Source: Thermomonospora catenispora (GTDB lineage Bacteria > Actinomycetota > Actinomycetes > Streptosporangiales > Streptosporangiaceae). From it: a stretch of DNA of 64,000 nucleotides. Positions 46,929 through 56,106 of this stretch are shown here, piece after piece. The translations under genes were made by a program, and so were the position numbers. The stretch lies in contig NZ_RRYT01000002.1 in assembly GCF_006363815.1 (NCBI RefSeq), positions 1 to 64,000 on the forward strand, given 5' to 3'. Under the pieces are notes generated by a model. That model was given only the letters and a program-made list of their open reading frames with translations. It was not told the origin of the DNA and did not search any database. Every line of letters begins with the position of its first letter. The stretch's first letter is position 1.

Positions 46929-48010
46929 TCCCGCGGCTGCGGTTCCGGCACGGCCCCGACCCCCGGTCGCTGGCGTCGTTCACCGTGTTCGCCGCGCTGA
47001 CCACCGCGCTGACCGTCTTCATCGCCCAGCAGATCCTGGGCACCGGGTTCGCCGACCGCTATGAGCTGACCGCCACGTTCGACGACGTGACCGGGCTGCT
47101 CGGCGGCGACCAGGTGAAGATCTCCGGGGTCCCGGTCGGCCGGGTCGACCGGATCGGCGTCCGGCGCGGCAAGGCGGTCGTGGTGATGAAGATCGACCGG
47201 GACGTGCGGATCCCGGAGGACTCCACCGCCGCCGTGCAGTGGCGCAACGTGATGGGCCAGCGGGTGATCTCCCTAGAGCCCGGCCGCAGCCCTGTCAAGC
47301 TCGGTCCCGGTGACCGGATCCGGCACACCCGCTCGGTGGTGGACCTCGGCGAGCTCGTCAACGCGCTCGGGCCGCTCACCGGCAGCCTCGACCCGGACAT
47401 GCTCAACCGGCTGCTGCAGGGCTTCGCCCGGACGCTGGACGGCAACGAGGCCAACATCAACGCGATGATCCGGAACATGGACGCGCTGCTGGCCGCGTTC
47501 GGCACCCGGGCGCAGACGATCCAGCGGCTTCTGGAGGACTACCGGACGGTGGCCGAGGCGGTCGCGGTGCGGGACCGGCAGATCGCCGCCGCCGTGGACA
47601 ACCTGGAGAAGCTCACCGAGGTCTTCGCCGCCAACCGGTCCCTGCTGGACGGCGCGGCGGTGGAGGTCTCCCGGATCGCCGCCACGCTGGACGAGGTCCT
47701 CGGGGAGAACGAGGCCCGGCTGTCCCGGATCATCGGCAACCTCACCGCCTTCAGCGAGACCGCCCGCTGGAAGCTCGACACGCTGGAGAAGATGGTGCAG
47801 AACCTGCCGCTGGCGCTGCGGCAGCTGTTCGCCGCCGTCAACGGCGGTCACTTCATGCGCACCAACGTGCTGTGCCTGAACGTCGTGCAAGGGCCCTGCC
47901 CGTTCCCGATGCGCTTCCCCAGCGGGACCGGCGGCGAGACCGCCCTCAGCGACCGGGACGAGGCCAAGCTCCGGCAGATGCTCACCGCGCTCGGGATGGG
48001 GGGCGGCTGA
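46925..48010 (+). CDS. mceB: Mce family protein, MceB position
   Basis: Protein of 361 residues. N-terminal transmembrane helix (about 18-38), then the MCE domain YELTATFDDVTGLLGGDQVKISGVPVGRVDRI, then a helical region and a C-terminal tail with two cysteines (NVLCLNVVQGPCPFPM). The Cys pair near the end is common in MceB proteins. It overlaps mceC as TGATG. Confidence 0.92.
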   Translation: MIPRLRFRHGPDPRSLASFTVFAALTTALTVFIAQQILGTGFADRYELTATFDDVTGLLGGDQVKISGVPVGRVDRIGVRRGKAVVVMKIDRDVRIPEDSTAAVQWRNVMGQRVISLEPGRSPVKLGPGDRIRHTRSVVDLGELVNALGPLTGSLDPDMLNRLLQGFARTLDGNEANINAMIRNMDALLAAFGTRAQTIQRLLEDYRTVAEAVAVRDRQIAAAVDNLEKLTEVFAANRSLLDGAAVEVSRIAATLDEVLGENEARLSRIIGNLTAFSETARWKLDTLEKMVQNLPLALRQLFAAVNGGHFMRTNVLCLNVVQGPCPFPMRFPSGTGGETALSDRDEAKLRQMLTALGMGGG

Positions 48011-49035
48011 TGGCGCTCAGGTCGCTGCGCGACGTCAACCAGCGGGTGGTCGCGCTGGTCTCGGTGACGGTGATCGGCGCCGCCTGCGCGCTGGCGTTCG
48101 CGGTGGGCGAGCTGCGCCTGCTGGAACGCGGCTATGAGGTGAGCGGGGTGTTCGCCGACACCGGCGGCCTGAAGGACGGCGACGACGTCCGGGTGGCGGG
48201 GGTGCGGGTCGGCCGGGTGCTGAAGGTCGAGCCCGACTTCTCCCGCGGCCACGTCGTCGTCACCTGGCGGGTCGACGCCGACGTCAAGCTGGGCCTGAAC
48301 ACCCGCGCCGACATCCAGACCGCCACCCTGCTCGGCGGGCGCTACCTCAAGCTGTCCGGCCCGGTCCCGACCGACGGCCCGTTCCTGGACGACCTGCCGA
48401 AGGAGGAACGGCGGATCCCGCTGGAGCGCACCACCGTGCCGTTCACCGTCACCGACGCGGTGAAGAACGCCACCGACCTCACCCGCCGGCTCGACCACGA
48501 GGCCATCGACCAGGTGCTGAAGTCGATCTCCCGGATCGAGTCGCCCCGCGCCGCCGAGCTGCGGCGGATGCTGGAGAACTTCCGCGCCCTGGCGACGGCG
48601 CTGAACGAATCCGCTCCGCAGATCGAACGCCTCATCAAGGCGAGCAAGGAGATCAGCGGCACGTTGGCGGCCAAGGACGAGCAGCTCCGGCGGCTGATCG
48701 AGCACAGCCGGACGCTGCTGACCACCCTGGTGCAGCGCCGGCGGGAACTGGCCGCCGCCATCGGCGAGGGCGGACGCACCGCACAGACCATGGCCCGGGT
48801 CCTCGAGGAGCACCGCGAGGAGCTGGACACCCTGCTGCGGAACCTGCATCTGCTCACCCGCCGGATCGCCCCCAACATCGACGCGCTCAACGCCGACTTC
48901 GCCCTGCTCGGCCCCACGTTCGCCCAGGTCGCCAACCTCAAGGGCAACGGCGACTGGGTCGAGGGCGTGCTGACCGGGCTCGGGCCGATCCAGCCTCCCG
49001 GACCGATCTCCACGCCCAAGGACGGAGGGAACTGA
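48010..49035 (+). CDS. mceC: Mce family protein, MceC position
   Basis: Protein of 341 residues from ATG 48010. Transmembrane helix (about 14-32), MCE domain YEVSGVFADTGGLKDGDDVRVAGVRVGRVLKV, and a long alpha-helical tail ending in a short Pro-rich segment. The open frame upstream belongs to the shadow of mceB. Start and stop overlap the neighbouring genes by one base each, so translation is coupled. Confidence 0.92.
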   Translation: MALRSLRDVNQRVVALVSVTVIGAACALAFAVGELRLLERGYEVSGVFADTGGLKDGDDVRVAGVRVGRVLKVEPDFSRGHVVVTWRVDADVKLGLNTRADIQTATLLGGRYLKLSGPVPTDGPFLDDLPKEERRIPLERTTVPFTVTDAVKNATDLTRRLDHEAIDQVLKSISRIESPRAAELRRMLENFRALATALNESAPQIERLIKASKEISGTLAAKDEQLRRLIEHSRTLLTTLVQRRRELAAAIGEGGRTAQTMARVLEEHREELDTLLRNLHLLTRRIAPNIDALNADFALLGPTFAQVANLKGNGDWVEGVLTGLGPIQPPGPISTPKDGGN

Positions 49036-50054
49036 TGCGGCGCCTGTTCGGCACGGCGGTGATCGTCGCACTGGCGGCCTCCCTGGCGGGCTGCGCGCCG
49101 TTCGGCCAGGACGCCCAGCGGCACATGACCGTGTACTTCACCAAGGCCCGGTCCTTCTACCCGGGCTCCAAGGTCAAGATCATGGGCGCGGACGTCGGGA
49201 CCGTCGACGAGGTGCGCAACCTCGGCGACCGCATCAAGGTCACCTTCCATCTGCGTGCCGACGTCCCGCTGCCCCGCGGGGTCAGGGCGTCGATCGTCCC
49301 GCTGAACCTGGTCGGCGAACGCAACCTGGTGCTGCATCCGCCCTGGAAACCGGGCCAGCCCAAAGAGACCTCCGACGAGATCCCCCTGGAGCGCACCGAC
49401 GTCCCGGTCGAGGTGGACGACGCGCTGGCCTCGTTCACCACCCTCAGCCGGGCGCTCGACCCGACCACGGTGAACGCGGCGCTGGAGAAGGCCGACGCCT
49501 CGCTGCGCGGCAACGGACGCGCCTTCAACGCCGCCCTGGAGCAGGCCGGCCGGCTGGTGGAGAACATCGCCGGACAGGACCGCGAGCTGCTGGAGGTGGC
49601 CCGCAACCTGGACCGGCTGGCCGGGGTGGTGCGCGGCCGGGAGCAGGTCCTCGGCCGGATGATCGAGGACTTCGGCGCGGCCGCCCGGGTGCTGGCCGAT
49701 GAGCGCCGTGAGCTGCAGGAGCTGGTGCGCGGGACGCTGGCGCTCACGGAGGAGGGCCGCAGGCTGCTGAAGAGGTACAAGGGACAGCTCCCGCAGGACC
49801 TGGCGGTGCTGACCAGGTTCGCGCTGGTGCTGCAGGGCCAGAGCGACCAGGTGGCGCAGCTGCTGGACGTGCTGCCGGACGTCGGCGCGGCGCTGATCGG
49901 CGGCTATGACGAGAACCTCAAGGCGGTGCGGATCCGGTTCGCCACCGACGCGTTCCTGCGGACCTGGCTGACCGGCCTCCAGGGCACCGATGAGGTCGGC
50001 TGCCCGCTGCCGGAGCCCAACTCCAACTGCCCCTGGGACAGGGGAGGGGACTGA
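49035..50054 (+). CDS. mceD: Mce family protein, MceD position, predicted lipoprotein
   Basis: Protein of 339 residues. Instead of a plain transmembrane anchor it has a lipoprotein signal (MRRLFGTAVIVALAASLAGC). The MCE domain is MTVYFTKARSFYPGSKVKIMGADVGTVDEV, followed by the usual helical stalk and a C-terminal VGCPLPEPNSNCPW tail. In well-known mce operons only the fifth protein is a lipoprotein; here the fourth has a good lipobox too. Confidence 0.9.
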   Translation: MRRLFGTAVIVALAASLAGCAPFGQDAQRHMTVYFTKARSFYPGSKVKIMGADVGTVDEVRNLGDRIKVTFHLRADVPLPRGVRASIVPLNLVGERNLVLHPPWKPGQPKETSDEIPLERTDVPVEVDDALASFTTLSRALDPTTVNAALEKADASLRGNGRAFNAALEQAGRLVENIAGQDRELLEVARNLDRLAGVVRGREQVLGRMIEDFGAAARVLADERRELQELVRGTLALTEEGRRLLKRYKGQLPQDLAVLTRFALVLQGQSDQVAQLLDVLPDVGAALIGGYDENLKAVRIRFATDAFLRTWLTGLQGTDEVGCPLPEPNSNCPWDRGGD

Positions 50055-51124
50055 TGCGCACGCCGCGTCTGGTGCGGATGGCCGTCCTCGGCCTGGTCGC
50101 CGGGATGCTGGCGACCGGCTGCTCGATCCGCACCCTGGGCGGGCCCAAGGGCGGGCTGACCCTGGTGGCCGTCTTCGACGACGTTCAGCATCTGGTGGTC
50201 GGGCACAGCGTGCAGATGTCGGACGTCAAGGTCGGGACGGTCACCGACGTGCGGCTGGTGGACGGCTACAAGGCCCGGGTCACCATGTCGATCGAGGACG
50301 GGTTCCGCATCCCGCGGGGCACCACCGCCGAGATCAGGGTGACCTCGCTGCTGGGCGAGAACTTCGTGGACCTGCGGCTGCCCAAGGGCCGCACGATGGC
50401 CTCCGGCCCCTATCTCGGCGGCGGCGACCGGATCGCCCAGACCAGCACCCAGCCGTCGTTCGAGCAGGTCGTGGGCCGGGCCGGGCCGCTGCTGAAGGCG
50501 CTGGCCGAGGGCGACGCGGCCACCATCGTCGACGCCGGGGCGAGCGCGCTGGGCGGCAACGGGGACGTGCTGAACACGGCCGTCGCCCGATCCTCCCGGC
50601 TGCTGGAGCAGTTCGCCGACCAGCGCCGGCAGCTCACCACCGCGGTGGACCAGTTCGCCCGGCTCGGCCGGTCGCTGGCCGACGGGGCGGACCGGCTCGG
50701 CGCGGTGCCGGGGGAGCTGGAGCGCACCACCCGGGTGCTGAACGAGAACGCCGAGCAGATCCTGGCCACCGTCGAGGAGCTCACCCGGACCGCCCGGCTG
50801 CTCGGCGACAAGGTCCTGGAGAACCGGGTCACCCGGCTCAAGACCCTGATCCGCCAGGTGGACCCGGTGCTCGAGCTGCTGGCCGGGGACCGCCAGCGGC
50901 TCGGCAGGCTGGTCGACGGGATCGAGGCGTTCACCGCGAAGCTGCCGCGCGCCACCTACGACGGGCAGCTCCTGCTGTATCCGCTGCTCCGGCTGGTGCT
51001 GGACGACGGGACGGTGCTCCCGAGCACGGGGAGCGGCCCCGCCACGACGGGCCGGTCCGATCCGCTGCCCGCCGGGGTCCGCGCGGCGGTGCCCATGACC
51101 GACGACGTCGTGAGGCCGCGATGA
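50054..51124 (+). CDS. mceE: Mce family lipoprotein, MceE position
   Basis: Protein of 356 residues with a lipoprotein signal (LGLVAGMLATGC) as expected for MceE/LprN. The MCE domain is LTLVAVFDDVQHLVVGHSVQMSDVKVGTVTDV, then a long helical part. ATG overlaps the mceD stop, and its own stop overlaps mceF by ATGA. Lipid anchoring suggests attachment of the hexamer to the outer face of the membrane. Confidence 0.92.
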   Translation: MRTPRLVRMAVLGLVAGMLATGCSIRTLGGPKGGLTLVAVFDDVQHLVVGHSVQMSDVKVGTVTDVRLVDGYKARVTMSIEDGFRIPRGTTAEIRVTSLLGENFVDLRLPKGRTMASGPYLGGGDRIAQTSTQPSFEQVVGRAGPLLKALAEGDAATIVDAGASALGGNGDVLNTAVARSSRLLEQFADQRRQLTTAVDQFARLGRSLADGADRLGAVPGELERTTRVLNENAEQILATVEELTRTARLLGDKVLENRVTRLKTLIRQVDPVLELLAGDRQRLGRLVDGIEAFTAKLPRATYDGQLLLYPLLRLVLDDGTVLPSTGSGPATTGRSDPLPAGVRAAVPMTDDVVRPR

Positions 51125-52407
51125 AGGCCCGGATCCACATCAACGTCGCGGTGTTCGCGATCTTGGGCGTGGCATTGCTGGTGTGGGCGTTCACCGGCGT
51201 GCTGCGGCTGGACGTCATCGAACGGCCGTACCGGGTCACCGTGGAGTTCGAGTCCTCCCCGGGCCTGCACCCGAACTTCGAGGTGGACTATCTGGGCACC
51301 CGGATCGGCAAGATCGACTCGGTGGAGCTGCGGCACGACCGCGTGGTGGTGCGCCTGGACATCGACCGGGACGTGCGGATCCCCCGCGGGGTGACCGCGG
51401 CGGCGGCGCGCAAGTCGGCGGTCGGCGAGCCGGTGGTGGAGCTGACCCCCAAACCGGGCCGGGCCGCCGGTCCGATGATGCCCACCGACGGCTCGGCGCG
51501 GATCCCCCTGGAGGACACCTCCGTCCCGCCCTCCTACGGGGAGCTGTTCGAGGCGGTCAACGACACCCTGGAGGCGGTCGACCCCGAGGCCGCCGGCGGC
51601 GTGCTGCGCGAGCTGGCCGAGGGATGGGCGGGCCGGCAGGACTCGCTGCGCCAGATCATCGCCGGGACCGACCGGCTGACCGGCACGTTCGCCCGCGACA
51701 CCGAGCTGATCGACGGGCTCACCCGGGACTTCGGGAAGATCGCCGACGTGCTGTCGGCCCACCGGGCCGAGCTGGGGGCGGGCGTCGACGACCTGGCCGC
51801 GCTGACCGCCGCGCTGCGCGGGGTCCGCACCGAGCTGATCAGGTTGCGCGACCAGGGGCCCACCGTGCTGGAGACGGTGAACGAGCTGCTGGCCGGATCC
51901 CGGGCGGACGTGGAGTGCATGCTCGGCGCCCTGGGCTCCATGGACCTGGAGCGCAAGAACCCGCAGGTGTACGCGGACCTGCGCAAGACCCTGGAGCAGT
52001 CCGGGGAGCTGGTCCACGTGCTGAACAGCGTCATCCAAAAGGACCGGGGCCAGAACGTCCTCAACGTGTTCTTCCTGGTCACCCTGAACACCCCGGCGAC
52101 TTTGGAGTACAAGCGCCCGCTGCCGCAGCCGGAGATCTCCCCCGTTCCGGCCTGCCCGGGGGGCCGGGTGCCGGCGCGGACCGAGCAGAAGGACTTCTAC
52201 GGCAAGGAGCCCGGCGAGACCCTGCCGTCCCACGACGCCGAGGCCGCGCGACGGGCCCATGAGGCGGAACGGACCAGCGCCTCCGACCGCCCCGCCGGGC
52301 CGCCGACGTGGCTGGTCTGGCTTCCCCCGCTGATCGCCCTGTTGGTGCTGATCAGGGTCATGGCGGGCGCCGTCCCGGTGCTGTCCCGCCTGCGCCGCCG
52401 CAAGTGA
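51121..52407 (+). CDS. mceF: Mce family protein, MceF position, with second C-terminal transmembrane helix
   Basis: Protein of 428 residues. N-terminal transmembrane helix (about 8-28), MCE domain YRVTVEFESSPGLHPNFEVDYLGTRIGKIDSV, helical stalk, then a charged linker and a second hydrophobic stretch (about 397-420, PPTWLVWLPPLIALLVLIRVM) before an Arg/Lys tail. The second helix is not usual for MceF and could anchor the distal end in a membrane. Longer than the other five proteins. ATG overlaps the mceE stop. Confidence 0.9.
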   Translation: MKARIHINVAVFAILGVALLVWAFTGVLRLDVIERPYRVTVEFESSPGLHPNFEVDYLGTRIGKIDSVELRHDRVVVRLDIDRDVRIPRGVTAAAARKSAVGEPVVELTPKPGRAAGPMMPTDGSARIPLEDTSVPPSYGELFEAVNDTLEAVDPEAAGGVLRELAEGWAGRQDSLRQIIAGTDRLTGTFARDTELIDGLTRDFGKIADVLSAHRAELGAGVDDLAALTAALRGVRTELIRLRDQGPTVLETVNELLAGSRADVECMLGALGSMDLERKNPQVYADLRKTLEQSGELVHVLNSVIQKDRGQNVLNVFFLVTLNTPATLEYKRPLPQPEISPVPACPGGRVPARTEQKDFYGKEPGETLPSHDAEAARRAHEAERTSASDRPAGPPTWLVWLPPLIALLVLIRVMAGAVPVLSRLRRRK

Positions 52408-52429
52408 CCGATCCCTAAGGAGTGCGCCC

Positions 52430-53524
52430 GTGACAGTCGAGATCGGCAAGGACGTCACCGACAAGCCCGAGACCGCCGAGGGGGTCGTCGAGAAGGCCGA
52501 CGAGCGGCCCGCGGAGGCGCAGGCCCCGACGCCTCCGGCGGAGCGTCCCGCCCGCTCGGCCCGCAGGAAGGTCCGCCGGGTCCGGGTGATCGAGGTCATC
52601 GACGACGAGGACGACGAGGACCTGCAGGAGGTGCTGCAGGCGCTGGAGGAGGGCGACGCCGCGGCCGGGCCGGACGGGGAGCGGCCGGGGCCCGCCCCCG
52701 ACGGCGGGCCCGCCGGGCGGCGCGCCGGAACGGAGGCTCCCGAACCCGCGGAGGGGACGGAGAACACCGGGACCGCCGCGTCGACGACGCCGGCGAGGCC
52801 TGCCGAGCCCGCGAAGGCCGCCGAGGCCGGGGCGGAGCCGGCCGGGGACGCGAGCGGGGACACGGCCGGGGACGCGGGGAGGGCCGGTGCGAAGAGGCGG
52901 CTCGCCCGCCCCGGGCCCCGGGTCGGGCGCGGGCGTGCGCGGCCGTCGGCGCTCCGCGACGGGCGGCGCCTGATCGCCGGCGTCGCGGTCGTGGCCGTCG
53001 CCGCGCTGGCCACCGGCACCGTGCTGCTGTGGCGCTCCCAGGCGGAGCTGTCCGCCCGGGAGGAGGCCCGCAGGGAGGTGACCGAGGTCGTCACCGACTA
53101 CGGCAACGTCGTCCTCAGCTACGACCGCAAGAACCTCAAGGCCTCCGTCGAACGCGCCCGCTCGTTCCTCACCGGCGACGCCCTCGCCGCGGCGAAGCGG
53201 ACCGACGTCGATCGGCTGCAAAAGAGCATGGACGAGGGCGAGTTCACCCTCACCTCCAAGACCGACCGGGTCTATGTCGGCACCGTCGAGGGCCGTTTCG
53301 CCACCGCCGTCCTGGTCTTCGACATCACCATCGCCGCCCCGACCGCCACCCAGAGCGTCACCCGCAACTATCTGAGCCTCAGCCTGGTCAGGGAGAACGG
53401 CACCTGGAAGATCAGCCAGCAAAGGCCCGCGGGCCGCGAGACCGACACCACCGCCGACGGCGGCACGCTGCCCGATCTCGACCGGACCTCCGCTCCCAGT
53501 CCGAGCCCCACCGCCAAGGACTGA
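52430..53524 (+). CDS. Mce-associated membrane protein
   Basis: Protein of 364 residues from GTG 52430 with AAGGAG upstream. The first 180 residues are disordered, rich in Glu, Ala, Pro and Gly, with an acidic DDEDDEDLQEVLQ patch. One transmembrane helix (about 181-201) precedes a small exported domain with TDYGNVVLSYDRKNLKASVERARSFLTGDAL and FDITIAAPTATQSVTRNYLSLSLVRENGTWKI, the Mce-associated (DUF-type NTF2-like) domain. Such proteins are thought to stabilise the transporter. It ends the operon, 22 bases after mceF. Confidence 0.85.
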   Translation: MTVEIGKDVTDKPETAEGVVEKADERPAEAQAPTPPAERPARSARRKVRRVRVIEVIDDEDDEDLQEVLQALEEGDAAAGPDGERPGPAPDGGPAGRRAGTEAPEPAEGTENTGTAASTTPARPAEPAKAAEAGAEPAGDASGDTAGDAGRAGAKRRLARPGPRVGRGRARPSALRDGRRLIAGVAVVAVAALATGTVLLWRSQAELSAREEARREVTEVVTDYGNVVLSYDRKNLKASVERARSFLTGDALAAAKRTDVDRLQKSMDEGEFTLTSKTDRVYVGTVEGRFATAVLVFDITIAAPTATQSVTRNYLSLSLVRENGTWKISQQRPAGRETDTTADGGTLPDLDRTSAPSPSPTAKD

Positions 53525-53555
53525 GCCGCATCCCGCACGCCGCGCGGGGTGCGGC
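53525..53555 (+). terminator. Hairpin directly after the mce operon
   Basis: GCCGCA/TGCGGC with inner CCC/GGG pairing, starting at the base after the last stop codon. There is no T tract, so this is a probable but weak terminator. Confidence 0.4.
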
Positions 53556-53862
53556 CGGCTGCCGGCGGGACCTCGCCCGGTCTCGCCGCCGGCGCGGGCG
53601 GCGCGGGCGGCGCGGGCGAAGGCGCCGGCGAGCCGGGCCTCGCGCAGGTCGTCCTGGGCGCGTGCAGCCGCTGCTTCTCGCGCGGCCGCGGCCGATGGTC
53701 CGACGCTCGCGTGCGACCGCGGCCGTGCCCGCCCGGCGGGGAGGGGCGGTTCTCCAGGCGGTCGGCGCGCTCGGGGGTGAGGGCGATGCCCGGCGCGCGG
53801 GAGGGCTTCGCCTCGGGCGGGCCTGTTCAACTGCCCCCCTTCATGACTAAGGTAACCCTTGC
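53556..53862. other. Intergenic region upstream of the iron box
   Basis: About 300 GC-rich bases. A Gly/Ala-rich ORF here has no ribosome site or family likeness. A tract of GGCGCGGGC repeats lies at about 53590-53620. The last 30 bases are AT-rich and lead into the iron box, including a CTAAGGTAACCCTTGCTTAG inverted repeat that partly overlaps it. Confidence 0.5.
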
Positions 53863-53881
53863 TTAGGTAAGGCTAACCTAA
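53863..53881. promoter_or_regulatory. DtxR/IdeR iron box
   Basis: TTAGGTAAGGCTAACCTAA, two changes from the 19-bp consensus TTAGGTTAGCCTAACCTAA. It ends 15 bases before GTG 53897 and sits where it would block initiation when iron is plentiful. Confidence 0.9.
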
Positions 53882-53896
53882 TTAAGGAGGTCCTCG

Positions 53897-54667
53897 GTGA
53901 GGCGACCGACCGCGGCGGAACGGGCACGGACCCTGGCGTACGGGATCGCGGGCGGCGCGCTCGTGACCGCGGCGTGGGAGGAGGACCCGGCGCGCGCGGA
54001 CCCGCCCCCTCCCGTGCCGGCGCACGTCACCGACCCGGCGGGCCGGCCGTTGCTGCTGGTGCCCGCCGACTCCGCGGCGGCGGTCGCGCTGCGCGACGAG
54101 CCCGGCCCGGCCGCCACCCTGGAGATCGCCGACATCGCGCCGCTGCCCCTGGCCGACCGGCTGCGCGGACGGGCCCGGCTGCGCGGCCGGCTGACCGCAC
54201 TGGAGGGGGAGGAGCTGGCCGAGGCGGCGCTGCGGCTGTCGCGGCTGCACCCCCGGGCCGAGCTGCTGGACGTCCGGGCGGGACGGACCGACGAGTGGAC
54301 GGTGCTCGCCCTGGAGGTCGCCGAGGCGGAGATCTGCGACCCCTGGGTGCACGCGGCGGTGGAGCCGGAGGCGTACCGGGCGGCGCCGCCCGACCCGTTC
54401 GTGATCGTCGAGCACCGGATGCTGACGCATCTGGACGCCTGCCACGGCGCCGAACTGGCCGCGATGGTGCGCAATCGATTCGGCCCGGCGGACGGCGATC
54501 TGGAGGTCCGGCCGCTCGCTCTGGACCGCCACGGACTGTGGCTGCGCTGCTTCGCTCCGGATTCGGTCATGCCGCCGGGGCGCGATCTGTACATCGAATT
54601 TCCCGCCCCGGTCAGTGATCTCCGCGGTCTGCGTCGGATCTGCCGACGTCTGCTGGTCTCGGCGTGA
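53897..54667 (+). CDS. DUF2470 protein, HugZ-like haem utilisation candidate
   Basis: Protein of 256 residues. The N-terminal part is a pyridoxamine-oxidase-like split barrel by likeness (AHVTDPAGRPLLLVPADSAA, LRGRARLRGRLTALEGEELAEAALRLSRLHP). The C-terminal 75 residues match DUF2470 (EHRMLTHLDACHGAELAAMVRNRFG). This pairing is that of HugZ/HutZ-type haem-degrading proteins. AAGGAGG is six bases before GTG 53897. A DtxR box immediately upstream shows it should be made under iron starvation, consistent with releasing iron from haem. Haem degradation itself is not proven. No transporter or siderophore gene accompanies it. Confidence 0.75.
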   Translation: MRRPTAAERARTLAYGIAGGALVTAAWEEDPARADPPPPVPAHVTDPAGRPLLLVPADSAAAVALRDEPGPAATLEIADIAPLPLADRLRGRARLRGRLTALEGEELAEAALRLSRLHPRAELLDVRAGRTDEWTVLALEVAEAEICDPWVHAAVEPEAYRAAPPDPFVIVEHRMLTHLDACHGAELAAMVRNRFGPADGDLEVRPLALDRHGLWLRCFAPDSVMPPGRDLYIEFPAPVSDLRGLRRICRRLLVSA

Positions 54668-54670
54668 GCC

Positions 54671-54698
54671 GGCACTACGGGTTCAGAACCGTGGTGCC
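54671..54698 (+). terminator. Hairpin after the iron-box gene
   Basis: GGCACTACGG/CCGTGGTGCC stem (one G-T pair) with extra inner pairing, three bases after the stop. No clear T tract follows. Confidence 0.5.
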
Positions 54699-54830
54699 CC
54701 GGATGTCCCGGATCCCGCCTCACGGCGATGCTCGATTCGGTCGGGGTCTCCGCGAGGGGAGGCGGCCCCGGCCCGGCCGCCCGGCGTGTGGGGGGTGAAA
54801 GCGCCGGGCGGTCCGGAAGGGCCCCGGGCC

Positions 54831-56018
54831 TCAGACCTTGGCCAGGGCCTGCTCCAGGTCGCTCCACAAGTCCTCGGGGTGCTCGACGCCCACCGCGAAC
54901 CGCACGGTGCCGGCCCCGATCCCGGCGGCGGCCAGCGCGTCGGCGTCCAGCTCACGGTGCGAGGTGCTGGCCGGATGCATCACCATCGTCTTGGTGCCGC
55001 CCAGCGACACCGCCAGCTGCACCAGCCGCAGGCTCTCGGCGAACACCCGGCCCGCCTCCCGCCCGCCGACCAGGTCCACCGACAGCAGCCCGCCGAACCC
55101 GCCGTCCAGCAGCCGCCGCGCGGTCGCATGCTGCGGATGGGACTCCAGCCCCGGATAGTGGACCCGCTCCACCGCCGGGTGCTCGGCCAGCCGACGGGCC
55201 AGGAACAGCGCGTTCTCCGACTGCCGCCTCACCCGCATGTGCAGCGTCGCCAGGCCCCGCGTGCACAACCAGGCGCTCGTCGGGTCGAGGGTGCCGCCCG
55301 ATATGAGCAGCTGGTTCCAGATCCGGCGGTGCACCTGGGGATCCGCGCACACCACCGCCCCGGCCACCGCGTCGGAATGCCCGCTGATGTACTTGGTGGC
55401 CGAGTGGACCACCACGTCGGCGCCGTGCTCCAAAGGCCGGCACAGCACCGGAGTGGCGAGCGTGTTGTCCACCACCACCGGCACCCCGGCCTGCCGGGCC
55501 ACCGCGGCCAGCGCCGGAAGGTCCGCCACCTGGGTGACCGGGTTGGTGATCGTCTCCAGGTACAGCATCCGGGTCCGCGGCCGCAGCGCCGCCCGCACCT
55601 GCTCGGGGTCCTCGCCGGACACATGGGTCAGCTCCAGGCCCCACCGATCGGCCAGGTCGTGCAACAGCGCGTACGTCCCCCCGTACAGCGAGGACTGCGC
55701 GATCACATGGTCGCCGGTCCGCAGCATCGCCATCAGCACCGTGGCGATCGCCGCCATGCCCGACCCGGTGGCCAGCCCGTCGCAGCCGCCCTCCAGGTCG
55801 GCCAGCGCCCGCTCGAACGTGCGGACCGTGGGGTTGCCGTACCGGCCGTAGAAATACCCCGACTCCTGCGCGGGCTCCGCGAAGGCCGCCGCCAACGCCT
55901 CCCCGTCCTCGTAGGCGAACAGGTGGCCATGGTAGATCGGGGTCGTCAGCGGGCGGCCACCGGTGGGCCGGATGATCGGCGGATGCGCGGCGCGGGTCTG
56001 CTGGTGCAACTCCTTCAT
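54831..56018 (-). CDS. Cys/Met metabolism PLP enzyme (cystathionine gamma-synthase/gamma-lyase family)
   Basis: PLP enzyme of fold type I, 395 residues. The PLP lysine is Lys209 in HSATKYISGHSDAVAG. YGRYGNPTVRTFERALADLEGG and ATGSGMAAIATVL are family signatures, and the C-terminal RFAVGVEHPEDLWSDLEQAL is standard. The members (cystathionine gamma-synthase, gamma-lyase, methionine gamma-lyase) are hard to separate by sequence; the YGRYGNP motif fits any. No neighbouring methionine gene helps to decide. Confidence 0.88.
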   Translation of the reverse strand: MKELHQQTRAAHPPIIRPTGGRPLTTPIYHGHLFAYEDGEALAAAFAEPAQESGYFYGRYGNPTVRTFERALADLEGGCDGLATGSGMAAIATVLMAMLRTGDHVIAQSSLYGGTYALLHDLADRWGLELTHVSGEDPEQVRAALRPRTRMLYLETITNPVTQVADLPALAAVARQAGVPVVVDNTLATPVLCRPLEHGADVVVHSATKYISGHSDAVAGAVVCADPQVHRRIWNQLLISGGTLDPTSAWLCTRGLATLHMRVRRQSENALFLARRLAEHPAVERVHYPGLESHPQHATARRLLDGGFGGLLSVDLVGGREAGRVFAESLRLVQLAVSLGGTKTMVMHPASTSHRELDADALAAAGIGAGTVRFAVGVEHPEDLWSDLEQALAKV

Positions 56019-56106
56019 GCCCTCAGGGTGCCGCCCCGCCGCCGGTGCCGTGCACGGCCAATCGCCGCCAGTGGCCCGCCCGGCCGGCGCCGGGCCGCCC
56101 CGCGGA

